Below are positions 26,474-38,214 of a stretch of 64,000 nucleotides of DNA, in pieces. Every line of letters begins with the position of its first letter. The stretch's first letter is position 1. The stretch is from Ophiocordyceps camponoti-saundersi (nom. inval.). Its lineage: Eukaryota; Ascomycota; Sordariomycetes; Hypocreales; Ophiocordycipitaceae. The stretch lies in contig PDHQ01000048.1 in the NCBI GenBank assembly GCA_003339415.1, forward strand, positions 62,001-126,000, written 5' to 3'. The translations under genes were made by a program, and so were the position numbers. Under the pieces are notes generated by a model. That model was not told where the DNA came from. It saw nothing but the letters and a program-made list of their open reading frames with translations, and made no database searches.

Positions 26474-29400
26474 TTTTCGCGCCTAAAAATACGCTTTTTA
26501 ATATAAATTCTCCGCTAGTTATTTTATTATATATTTCTTAATATCCTACTTATTATTATATATAGCTAAATTATATATAGCTTTAAAGCGATTAAAAGCG
26601 GTAATACCCTTAAGTTTTACTAAAAGTTCCTATATTAAATCTTAATAACTTTTCTACTTAACGAAGACCTCTTATCTCCTACCTCTACTTACCTTTTTCT
26701 ATCTAGCTAAAATAATCTTTTTAACTTTTTACTTATCTTCTCTATCGATTAGTATTATAGGAGGCTATAAATTAGTAACTTCCTATCTAAGTAAAAGGTC
26801 TAAAGCTACCTTTTTTAATAAATTTATATTAAAGCGATTATAAGCTTCTATTAGTAATCTTATAAGCTTTATAAGGGTTAGGTTAATAACCCGCGCTATT
26901 ATAAACTTAGTATTTTTCTAATTAAGCTTCTTTTTAAGTTATACGCTTAGAAAATTACGTAGATTAAGCTAGACCTTATTACTTACTTCGAAACGCTTAG
27001 CTACTTATTAATTCTTATTAGCTTAAAACTCCTAAGTTTATAAGGATAAGGTATCGGCCGCTTAATAAAAATCCGTTACTTATTATAATTATCTTATAAA
27101 GTCCTTAGCTTAGCTTTTAAGATTCCTTATCGATACTTATAGAATATCTAAGTTTAATAGTACTATTATAAAAGCTTAAAACTTATAAGTTATAAAGAAT
27201 AGCGTTATTCCTATAGCTAAGTAGATTTTATTATTTAGCGTAAGCTAAGCTATAAGAAGCTATTTATCTTAATTATCCTAATTATAAAAAACTATTACTT
27301 AGAGGTAAGCTTATATATCTTAATTAACTCTCTTATATTCTTTATTAGTTTATAAGTAGTAAGCTATACTAAGTATTTAATTAATCTCGTAAAGTTAGTA
27401 AAGGCAGCTTTAAAATTTACTTATCTAATTAGTTCCTCTATTACTTACGATAGTGCTTAGCTATTAGTAAAACTATATAAAATACTAAAAAAACCGCTTT
27501 ATATAAAGTAAAGCGTCTATCGAAGGTATTAGCTTAAGTAAGATCTTTTTACTAAGTTAGTCTTTAATTACCTATAAGTGCTTATTTCCGCGTTTTATAA
27601 GTAGGAAGTTTATTATAAAGTTTATTTATATATATTAGTAAAACTAATCTAAAGTAAGTAATAACTTAAGGAGGGTAGCTTAATATTATTTCTAAGCCTT
27701 AGTTTTACCGTAAGTATTATAGTTTTTAAGGAATTAATAGATATATTATTATTAAAATAGCTAGAAGAAGTTACGGGTTATAAAGGCTACTATACCTTCC
27801 TTTCTAAGGTAGCTAACTAAGGCTAAGTTATAGATTATTTAGATAAGATAATTCCGTAATATATTAAGTAAGGAAGCTAATACCTTCTTAGAGTTTTCTA
27901 TTATAGTAACCGGGGCTCTTAAAACCTAAAGCTTATCGCGGAAACGTAGTTTTCCTTTAGCGTTAATATAGTAATTTATAATTTAAACCTTAAGTTATAG
28001 CTTTAGAGATAGTAAGCGATCTCCCCTTATTATAGCTTAATATACCTCTTAAAAAACTAAGTCTTATAATACTATCTTATTTTAAAATCCTTAAAGTTTA
28101 TTATTAGAGAAAACTCGAGTTTTTAGTAAAATATTATTCTATAAATTTATAGCGTTTTCCGTAGCTATACTTATATTTTATTATCTATCTTCGCCTTCCT
28201 CTTTTTCTAGGATATTAGTAAGGTCCCTTAAAATATCGATTACTATTATTTATAAGTAGAATTATAAGGCTTCTTCGGGAATTATCTATATAAAGTAGGC
28301 GTTTTCCTTCTTTATAATTAAGGGTTTATCTTAATCCCTATAAGAAAGGGTATTTAAGACTATAGCTTATTTACTAAGTTAATAATAAATCTTAAAATTA
28401 AATTATAATAAGTACTTTACCTAACGCGCTTATCGTTTTAATAAATACCGGTAAGTTATAAAATACTTTAAGTTCTTATAATTAGTAATAATATCGAAGC
28501 TATTATAACTACGTAGTTTAGCGTATTATTATTTTAAGTATCTAATAATCGCTAATATCTTTTTATTGTATATAAGATAGTTATATTTAGCTATATTTAT
28601 TTTTATAGAAAAAAACGCTACTAGTTATTTTTATCTATCTCGTTTCTAATAAAGATAACCTCTTATAGCGTAGGCGCTAATATTTACTTCTAAAAATATA
28701 GGGTCCCTAAAATTCTATTCTACTAATAAAGGGGCCCTTATAAATAAATTCTTAACTTCCTAAAAAGCTTATTCTTAATCGGGGCCTTAGATAAACTTAA
28801 CTTTTTTCTTCGTTAGGTTAGTTAATAGTTTTATTACCTTAGTAAAATCTATAATAAAGAGACGGTAAAAGTTAGTAAAACTTAGGAATCCGCAAAAGCC
28901 CTTAAGGGAAGTTAGTATAGCTTAGTTAACGATTATCTTAATCTTTTCCGGGTTTACTTAAAGCTTAACTCCTACTAGTATTATAAACCTTAAGTATTTT
29001 ACTTTCTTAACTATAAATTTATACTTATCTAAGTTTAGATAAAGCTTATATTTTTAAAGTTTATAGAAAACTAAGCGTACCTTATAAAAATAGTCCTCTT
29101 TAATACCGTTTAAGTAGATAATAATATTATCTATATAAGCCGAATAAAACTTATTAAAATATAGCTAGAAGATACTATTAATATATTTTTAGAAAGTAGC
29201 GGGGGCCCTTATAAGTTTAAATAAAGTAACTATTTATTCGAAGAGGCTATACTAAGTTCTAAATACTATTTTCTATTCCTCTCCTTTAATAATTTATATT
29301 TTATAAAAAGCTTATATAATATCTAACTTTATAAGCTATTAAAATTTAGCTAATAACTAAAAGGTATTACTAAGTAAAGGAAGTAAATATCTATCTAAGA

Positions 29401-31851
29401 TTATAATTATATTTAGTATATAGAAATCTATATAAAATTATAATCCTCCTCTAAGTTTCCTTATAAAAAGGACTAGGGTACTTATAAGCGAGCTACTAAG
29501 TTAGATAAAGCTTTTCTAAAAGAGGTTTTATAATATTTTCTTAAGGATAAGTAATTCCTCCCTTAATATATTATAAAAAGGGCCGAATAAAATTTAAAGT
29601 TTTTTACTATTTACTTTTTTCTTAAGCGATATATAGTAATTTATATTTTCTTTATATAAGTTTAACTTATCCGCCTCCTATTTACGGAAAAAAGGAAATA
29701 TATTATAGAATTCTATTAGGATATATTCTTATAATTAGTTATCTATTAAGGGGATCTTATCTTATAACGCCTTTTTTATATTTTTAACTTTTACTATTTA
29801 GATTTTTAAGTATTTCGTAAGATTTTTTTTTATTAGCGTAATTCCTTCTATCTTCTCCTTACTTCTCCGATAAAAGTTAAGCTATAAAAGTATATAATAT
29901 TTAAGATCTCCTTTATTAGTTAAAAGTAAGTATTAGTAACTTATACTTATTATTACGAATCTCCATATTATACTTATTTTTCGTAAAAAACTAAGTAAGA
30001 TTTTATATATTATAATTAAAGCTTACTAAAAATAATTAGGAAATTAAGATTTAATATTATATATATTACGATTAATTAACTAAAGCTATTTATCTTAAGC
30101 GAGAGCTAAGCGATACTTAATATTTTTAATCTGCTTATTATTACCCTTTTTACTTATTAAGCTAGGATTTTTTCTATTAGTATTCGTAAGTCTTATATTA
30201 GCTACAGGTATATTATAAAATAGCTTTTATAGCTTTTATTAACTAATATATCTATTAGTTTTAAATTATTTAAGATTATAAGAATTTTAGTAAAATAAGC
30301 TTATAGTTTAAAATAGAGGATATTTTTCTTTTCCTCTATTTATATTACTTTATCCTCCGGAATACTACGATATCCCGAAGCTATTCTTTTCTTTAGTTAT
30401 TATCGGAGTTATATTCCTTAACTTAAGGTAAGATTTCCGTATAATTAATATAAGTTTCTCCTAAAACTTTCTACTATAACTTTTATAAAAGTTAGAAATT
30501 ATAATTATATATAAGGTATATATTTATTCTATACTTAATATAAAAACTTAATATTTTATATTATTCTAATATTAATTTTTCTACTTATTTAGCTTAAGGG
30601 GTATTTTATAATACTTAGGTAAAAGTTTTATTATAGCTATTATTTTTCCCTTTTAGCTTTTTCTTCTTTTTATCTCCTATTATATTTATCGGAATATCCC
30701 TATTTATATCTTTTCCTATACTTAGGTTTATAGGAACGCCCTTAGCGCCTCTTATATATTTATTCGGGTTAGGTTAGTATTTCTTAGCCGCCCTAAGAAA
30801 GCGTAAAGTTTATTTAAAGGACTAAGTAAAACCTTATAAGCGATCGATAAATAAGGAGTATTCGTAAAGTATATTAATAATAATTAGAAAATCTCGAAAT
30901 ATTAAAAAGAGGGCCCCGCGTAGCTAAGTTAGTTTTATAGAATTATCCTATTTTATAAATTTAATAGCGGTTACTAGGATTTTTTCGAACTTAGGAATAA
31001 AATCGCTAAATATTTATCCGTTACGGTATACTAAAGTTTAGAGCCTATCTTAAGCTTTTTTTCGTTCCTAAATATTATTAAAAGTTTAATAGAGGTAGTT
31101 AAAAAAGTTCTTTAAGCGCCTTTTTTTATTAAGGCTACTAAACTACTAAAAAGCTAATATTTTCTATATTTTATTCTTAAGAAAGTAATTTAAAATTTAT
31201 ACTTAGATATAATTTATATTTCTAGCTTTACCTTAAAGCTTATTAATATTATATTAATAGATTAGCCGACTTATAAAAAAATAAAAGGAATCTAATAATT
31301 TATCTTACTTAAGCTAGGGTTTTTTTTATCTTATAAGGGCTATATTAATCTAAGCTTAGTTAAGCGTAGCTTTAGCAAAGGTTAGTTAAATAAGGTCTAT
31401 TTATAATATTTCCCTAAAAGCGTTTATACGTGCGGCTACGAGTTCTTAGGTATACTCCGCTTCTTTTATTATAAGGAAGGTTATAGCTTACTATTAGATA
31501 TTAGATTATATTTCCTAAAATATAGCTTTCTATTCCGCTTCCTTACCCGCGAGAAAGTTATTAGCCTACTCTTAGAAAGACTATTCTACGTATTTTAAAA
31601 TTTACTAATAACGTTCTTCCCTATTTTTTATTACTCGTTATATTACCTATAACTATTATTCTAACTACTAAACTTATAGCTCTCGCTATAAAGGTTATTA
31701 GTAATTACTTAAGCTAGCTTAAGATTACTAGAGCTTTTCTATCTAATCTTATAAGTTAGCTATTCTAATCTAATCTAATCTAATTAATCTAATTAATCTA
31801 TTAATATTTAAAGAAAAAGGTAAAAGTTTATAAGAAAAAGATACGTGATTT

Positions 31852-32151
31852 TATTAAGGGATTAGTTAAAGGGATACTTATTTACTAGGCTATATATAAT
31901 AATAATCACGTATAGAGAGCTTCTAAGGAAGCCGCACTCTAGCGTACTAAATAGCTATATATACCGCTCTTTCCTTTAGAGCCTATTTGCCTTCCTATTT
32001 AACTATCTTTCTTATTCCGTTCTATTTAATTTTTCCGCTATAGGCCTCTAGGCCGGATAGCGGCAGCCTTATTATTTAATCGTAAGGCTAATCTATAAGT
32101 CTAACGTTTAGGTTTATAACCCGAATATAATATAAGGGCTAGACCTTAACA
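31852..32151 (-). repeat. LTR of the 24528-32151 element (right)
   Basis: 300 bp. Less RIP-altered than its partner, and ends TTAACA. Confidence 0.9.
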
Positions 32152-33941
32152 ATCTTATTTAATTTATCGCTAATATTAATAGCTAATAGATACTTATAAT
32201 TATATATATAATTTTTAGCTTAACTTAAAATATAATTCTTAGCTTATTATAAATAGCGTAGTATAATATATCTTTTTATATAAAATAGCAATATTTTATA
32301 GTTTATTTTATAAATAATTTTATTATTTTATATAGTAAAATATAAACTTTAAAATATTATATAGTTACTATACTTAGCTTAACTTTTACCGCGTTAATAA
32401 AGCGCGAATCTTATTAATAAATAAGTTACCGCTTCCTTATTATAAGCTTATAAGATATTTTACGCGTTTTATAAATTAATATACTAGCTTCTTTTACCTC
32501 CCCGGTTTCTTTATTTTCTAAGGTATCTAACTTTTATAACCTTTTCGATAAAAAGAAAGCTAATATATTTCCCCCTTATCGCGGTATATATAATTACTAT
32601 ATCTATCTATAATAATAGCTTAATAGATTCCTTTTATTATTATTATAAGGCTTACTATATAATATACCGCGTAAGTATTTTTTTAAAGTATAGAAATAAA
32701 TTATTAACTTAATAGATAAAGGTTAGATTTATACTAGCTTATTATCTATAGCTACCTTAGTCCTCCTTACTAAAAAGCTTAGGGGCGGCTAGCAGTTTTA
32801 TATTAATTACTATACCTTAAATAAACTTACTAAGTAAAACCGCTACCTCTTACTTTTTATAAAGGAAACTCTATATAGTCTTTCTAATACTTAATAATTT
32901 ATTAAGCTTAATATATATACCGCCTTTTATAAAATATATATTATAAAGGGCGAGGAATATCTAACTATTTTCTATATATATTTTAAGCTATTCGAATACT
33001 TTATTTATCTTTTTAGTTTAGCTAGCGCCTTTACTTTATTCTAGCGGTATATTAATATATTTTTAGGTAACTCCCTTAAGGATTTTATAATTACTTATTT
33101 TAATAATATTCTTATTTACTTAAGCAGCTTATTTTTAGATTATTAGATAAAAATATTTATTATTCTTATAAAATTATAATAAGCTAGGCTATATTTAAAC
33201 TTTAATAAATATATATTTATAGTTTATAAAGTTAAATACTTAGGATTTATTATTTATATAAGATAAAAGATATACTTAGACCTAGCTAAGGTTTTAGCGA
33301 TTTAGGATTAGGAGGCACTAACCTGCGTAAAAAGTATATATAGCTTTATTAGCTTTATAAACTTTTATCGTAATTTTATCCCGTAGTTTTTTTCCCTTAT
33401 AGTCTTACTTATAGCTTTTATAAAGCGTAATACTTTTTTTAATTAAACTTTAGCTTATTAGAACGCTTTTAACTAACTTAAGGTAATATTTATCTCTTTT
33501 TTTATTTTAATATAGTAAAACTTAAATCTTAATATTATTATAAAAGCGGATTATTTAAGCGAGGTAATAAGCGGATACCTTTCCTAATATAGCTAAGACT
33601 AAGTTTTATAGCTTATAATATATTTCTCTTAGAAGCTTTAGCTTATAGAGCGGAACTATACTATTTACGATAAGGAATTTCTTATTATTATTTATTACCT
33701 TAAGGCGTAGTTAGCTAAATTTTATAATATTTCCTCTTTATTTACTATATTTACAGATTATAAAGCTTTAAAGTATTTTATTACTCTAAAAGTTATATTA
33801 AAATACTAAGCTTAATAAGCCGAAATACTTACTTTTTTTAACTTCTATTTATAATATTATTTAAGTAAATACGTAACTTATTCTAATATATTATCCCGCT
33901 ATAATTAAGAATAATAATATACCGCCTTATATTTTAGCTAT

Positions 33942-34191
33942 TATAAGGGATTCGGGCTGCGCCCGAATAGCTAAGTTACGTGGGGGGTGCTTAGTTAAGT
34001 CCGCGCGTATAACGGGCGCGGGGTATATATAGGTATATACGATTAGTTAGCGCCGCGCGCGGGACGGGCGTGGGCTATATACGGACTATAACCTTAAATA
34101 CGCATACCGTATATACCTTAGAACCTCTTAAGTTATTCTATATTAATAGAGTCAGCTTCTTGCAGACGTTAAGGAGTGCAGGACCTTTATA
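33942..34191. repeat. Solo LTR inside family H
   Basis: 250 bp beginning TATAAGGGATTCGGGC and ending CCTTTATA, flanked by the 5-bp duplication GCTAT (33937-33941 and 34192-34196). Its first 45 bases resemble the start of the family H 3' LTR (37203), so it belongs to a related family. It is unusually GC-rich for the block (CGGGCTGCGCCCG, CCGCGCGCGGGACGGGCG), as if it escaped most RIP. A single LTR with a target duplication points to LTR-LTR recombination after insertion. Confidence 0.85.
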
Positions 34192-34196
34192 GCTAT

Positions 34197-37100
34197 ATTA
34201 TATAGCCCTTATCTATTTATTCTTTTAAATTATAATTAGTTTAAAGCTAAAATATTACCCTTATAGCCCTAGCCTTTTTCGTAAATATATACTTATAAGA
34301 ATTATAGCTTATAGCGTTATAGTTTAACTTACTTTATATAATATAATATACCGCCTTATAAAAGGGCGCTTAGAGGTTCCCTCTTAAGGCGGGCATAAAA
34401 GAGTAAATCGTAAACTATTCCCTTTCTACTAGTAGCTAGCTATAGTTCCGGGGCCGACTTTAGGTGCTTAACTAAGAACCCTTAATAATTACCTTAATTT
34501 AAAGAATTTATAATTCGCCGCTTATAACTTATAAGGTACCTTAGAAAAAATATTACGTTTATATTATTTTATTATTACTATTATTAAAATAATATATTAG
34601 CTAATATAGCGTAGTTTATATAAAACTATTATTATTATAAGAATTACCTTTAACGCTATTATTACTAAGGCTTATTATAACTATTACCGTTATTAGAAAG
34701 GTATTAGATAATTATCTTAGTAGATTTTATAATAAACTTACTTATTACTAATCTTTCCTAGCTTTATTTCCTTATAGTTATTACTAATTAGCTATCTAAA
34801 TACGTATAGCTTAAGGTAATAATATTAATAAAAGCTAAGTATTACGCTAAATATTTTATTTATACTTAGTAGCGTTTTTATAGCTTTCTTATAAAGATTA
34901 TATCTAATTATAGTTTAAACTAAATAAGTTACTTTTAGTTAACTTTTTACCGCTTAGTAAATATTAAATAATTTATATTTATAGCTTATTACTTATAAAC
35001 TAATAGCGGTATAAAGTAAATAAACTAAGAGGTATAAGCTATTTTTTATTATATAATATTATTCTCTTAGCTTAACTAGCCCTCTTACTTACTTACTTAC
35101 TAGCTTACTTTAAATAATAAAGAATTATTAATAATAAGCGTTAGTTTAAACTACTTATTATATAAATATAATTTTAATTTTATATAATAACTAATTATAT
35201 ATCTTATTATAATCGCTTCCCTAAGGGGGCGTGCTATTACCTTTGCTTAATACTTATAAGAAAATATTTAACTTATATAAATATTAATTATATAAGCTTA
35301 ATAAAAATAATAAGATATCTCCGATAATACTTATTACCTTATAGAATAATTTTAAATTAGTAACTTTATATAGTTAGATTTATAATATATTTATTCTAAC
35401 CGCTCTTTTAAGAAACTTAATTATCTTAAGGCTAAGTATAAAGTTATTACTATCTTATCTTTTTTAATTATTACGCTTAATATTCTAAAGAATATATACT
35501 TTATATTCTATATTAATTTACTTAAGTATATTATATATAATTTACTCTTATTATAAGATTTTACTAATAGCTAGCTTAAATTTTCCTTATAACTTTTAAA
35601 TAATAACTTATTATTTAATAAATATAAGATTAAAAAAATCCTCGCTATAAAAAATACCCGCGGGTAGCGCTTATAAGGCTAACCTCCCTATTATTAAGCG
35701 TTAGTAAAATAAAAAAAATATATTACGCTAACTTAAAAGCTATTAAATAATTTATAATATTATATAGCTTTAAATTATTATAAATTATACTAAGGAGATA
35801 TTTATATATATAATAGCCTTAAATATACTTTTTTATTTAAACTTAATTAAGTAAATTCCTCCCCCTTTTTAGTAAATTCTTTTTAGCTTATTATACCTTG
35901 CTTTTTTTCTATTCTTATCTTTTCTATTATTATTATAGCGCGTTTAGTATATTCTCCTAACTATCCTCCTTAATATTATTAACTACTTATACTTAGCTTA
36001 AACTATTATAGCTATAAAAGAGTATATTAAGCTTAGATAATAACTTATTATATAAGTAATTATAACCCCTAGCTATAAATAAAAATAATTATAAAAGCTA
36101 ATTTAGCTTAGCTAAGGCGCGATAAATTTAGCTTTAAAGCTTAGCTTAATATATTTAAATATTAAGTAATATAGAAAATATATAGTTAAAAAAATAAAAA
36201 GCGTAAGTTAGTAATAAGAGGGTAGCGAGATTAGTAAAAGCTATATAAATATTATAATTAGCTTTAAGCTATTATTAATAATTTTTAGCTTTAGTAGCCG
36301 CTTTCTCTTATTATAAGGTAAGAATATTTTATTATATTTACTTTTACTATTATAAAGATTCTTTATAGCGGGAGGCGAATATATTAAAGCTAAAAATAAC
36401 TTACCCTTATTACTAAGCTTAATATTATTAATATTAATATATAGCGCTACTTATTTTATAATAATATATTAATAGTATAAGCGTAAAAATAATATTATTA
36501 TTAAAAAGATAAAAGTATTAAAGCTAAATAGCTTAAGCGATAAGGATAAGAAAATATTAGTTATAAGGCGGGGAGTAAGTTATATAATATTAAGCTATAT
36601 CTTAAGGCGGTTAGCGCGGGCCTAAAAAATAAATATTAAGATAGCGCGTTAGCTAGGAGTAATATTATTATAAATATAGGCGGGTATTTAAATAACTTTA
36701 TTATTAGTAGCTATATTTTATAAATTATAAGTAGCTTACTAAAAATATATATTTTTAGTAAAAAGGTACTTTTCTTATAAATACTTATAATATTAAAAAT
36801 AGCACGCTTAGTAGGCCGCCGCCTAGCTACGGATATAATTAGCTATCTTATTATTTATTAAATTATTTAGATAAAGCGTATATATATATAATATTTTTAT
36901 TAATAGCGTAATATTTTTATTATTACTATCTCTTAATATAACGTACTCCTTTATAACGTAAGTTAAAGTAAATAAAGCGGCCGATATACTAATATAATAA
37001 TATAAAAAAGTAATATACTAATAGAAAAAATAATATAAGGCGGTAGCGTAGCGATAGCGTAAAGATAATAAGATTAATACTTTTAGAATAAGTAATATAT

Positions 37101-37202
37101 AGAAAAAAAAAAGGAAGAGAAACGCGTAGGGGAATTTTTATTTTATTTTAACTTATACCCTTACCGGAGATAGATATACTTTTTTCCTAAGGCGGCGGGG
37201 TA
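34197..37202 (+). other. Internal 3' region of family H, integrase expected
   Basis: 3.0 kb of RIP-degraded sequence between the solo LTR and the 3' LTR. By gypsy gene order the integrase should be here. I could not read a convincing HHCC or DDE motif. The last 15 bases are the purine tract that abuts the LTR. Confidence 0.45.
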
Positions 37203-37388
37203 TATAAGGGATTCGGGCTATACTTAAATAACTAAGTTACGTAAGGTAATTAGTTATATCTACGCGTAACGCGCGCGCGGATCGCTTACCCTTATTAGGC
37301 GTTATAACCCCTTTTATATAGCTTTTTATAGTTATTCTAAATAATAGAGTCTCCTCCTCGTAGATAGCCCGGAGGCCGAACCCTTATA
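37203..37388 (+). repeat. 3' LTR of family H
   Basis: 186 bp, TATAAGGG to CCCTTATA. Its tail is shared with 23091-23147 and its head with the solo LTR at 33942. Confidence 0.8.
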
Positions 37389-37818
37389 ATAATATTTAAA
37401 AATATTATCTTTTTATAAATAAAGGAAAACCTTTAAGTAAATAATTTAGCTATTTAGCTATAATAAAAAAGCTTTTAATTTAAGTTATAATATAAATAAC
37501 TAAGCCGCTTATTTAAATATTTTTTTAAATAATAATTTCTAAAAATATATATTAAGAAAATATTAAGAATTAAACTTAGCTTTATTAAAAGCTTAGCTAG
37601 TAGACTAACCGCTTAATTATTATTTAATATTACTTATTTAAAAGATTTTAATATATAAAGCTTATAATAAATTAATTTTTAACGCTTTTTATAATTATTA
37701 TCAGAAATTTTAATTAAGCTTTTTAAAAAATAAGTATTACTTATTTAAATTCGAAAGCGGTATATATATTATTTATAAAAATATATTAGAAAGCTAAAAT
37801 AAAAATAAGCTAAATATA
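37389..37818. other. AT-rich sequence between family H and the outer LTR
   Basis: 0.43 kb with no identified content. If the outer LTR pair belongs to the copia element, this would be its 3' end, but no copia RNase H motif could be read. Confidence 0.4.
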
Positions 37819-38080
37819 TATTTTTATTATTTTTTAAGGCGTATAGATATTATTATAATAAATCTATAGCTTAAGAAATAAAATTCTTATTAGGAAAAAG
37901 GCTATATTTAGGGTAATATATAAGCTATAGGAATAAAGGCTTATTTATAAGGGTATTATAGCTAAAGAGGCCGATATAGATAGTCCTTATTATATATATA
38001 AAGATAACGATAATTCCCTCCGTTTTAAGAGGGTAAGTATATTAATTAATATAATTTGCACGCCTCCTTCTTGTCTGACA
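37819..38080. repeat. Right outer LTR of the transposon nest
   Basis: 262 bp, partner of 1190-1450. Its last 80 bases keep GC (CCCTCCG, GCACGCCTCC, TCTGACA) where the left copy reads A/T. Its first half is AT-converted where the left copy is intact. It ends 134 bp before the SPB1 start codon. Confidence 0.75.
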
Positions 38081-38086
38081 GGTATC

Positions 38087-38110
38087 TACCTACCTACCTA
38101 GGTAGGTACC
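38087..38110. repeat. Palindromic (CCTA)n(TAGG)n microsatellite
   Basis: CTACC units turn into GGTAG units around a central CCTAGG, making a near-perfect self-complementary tract in the SPB1 upstream region. Similar tracts recur through the gene island. Confidence 0.85.
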
Positions 38111-38133
38111 TATGTACATATATACTTACTTTA

Positions 38134-38139
38134 CACGTG
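38134..38139. promoter_or_regulatory. CACGTG box upstream of SPB1
   Basis: A CACGTG palindrome 75 bp before the SPB1 start codon. CACGTG is the core of fungal bHLH sites (Cbf1/Pho4 type). Use here is not shown. Confidence 0.3.
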
Positions 38140-38214
38140 ATCCTAGAAAACTCCAAATTCCAGCGTCGAATTCCTCGTCAACTCTTCACTTGTCAGTCAC
38201 CAAAATCCGCCGAC

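Larger units (their letters stand above)
24528..32151 (-). mobile_element. Complete RIP-degraded Ty3/gypsy LTR retrotransposon (7.62 kb)
   Basis: Two 300-bp LTRs (24528-24827 and 31852-32151) start TATTAAGGG; the right one ends in intact AACA. The element is flanked by the 5-bp duplication ATCTT (24523-24527 and 32152-32156). Minus orientation: the minus strand reads GGGAGAGGGAAGGGACC, a classic polypurine tract, directly inside the left LTR. The minus strand at 29150-29105 reads FYSAYIDNIIIYLNG, a degraded YIDD reverse transcriptase box, followed by KLYLNLDKYKF, VKYLRFII and FCGFLSFTNFYR (about 29060-28870), diagnostic of the gypsy RT/RNase H connection. Gag is expected near 30.7-31.8 kb and integrase near 27-28 kb. 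A further 1.6 kb lies between integrase and the polypurine tract. It is nested in family H. Confidence 0.9.
23091..37388 (+). mobile_element. Plus-strand Ty3/gypsy element (family H), split by two later insertions
   Basis: Reconstructed from pieces: a 57-bp remnant of the 5' LTR (23091-23147), internal sequence 23148-24522, 32157-33941 and 34197-37202 (about 6.2 kb in all), then the 3' LTR 37203-37388. The LTR remnant matches the 3' end of the right LTR (AATAGAGTCTCCTCCTCG, then GGCCGAACCCTTATA). Plus-strand reverse transcriptase/RNase H is readable: FNNILIYL (degraded YVDDILIY) near 33090-33120, VKYLGFII near 33230, DKELLIIIYYLKA near 33670-33710 and FTDYKALKYF near 33750. A purine tract GGCGGCGGGGTA abuts the 3' LTR, agreeing with plus orientation. 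No flanking duplication is visible, because the 5' LTR is truncated. Confidence 0.75.

Noticed and set aside
31761..31805. A CRISPR-like or satellite array (TCTAATC repeats)
   Set aside because: Only a few short degenerate units inside the gypsy element next to its LTR. It is simple-sequence drift, and the organism is a fungus.
1190..38080. Mitochondrial or plasmid DNA inserted in the nucleus
   Set aside because: The low GC is explained by RIP: readable motifs are copia and gypsy pol, with LTR pairs and target duplications. No mitochondrial gene was seen.
1190..38080. Centromere core
   Set aside because: AT-rich RIP blocks also form centromeres in some fungi, but a 37-kb nest next to a 13-kb gene island can equally be dispersed heterochromatin. 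CENP-A data would be needed.
1185..38085. A target-site duplication for the outer LTR pair
   Set aside because: The flanks are GCGTG and GGTAT; shifting the ends by one or two bases gives AGGCG and AGGTA at best. No clean match, so the pair may not be the ends of a single insertion.
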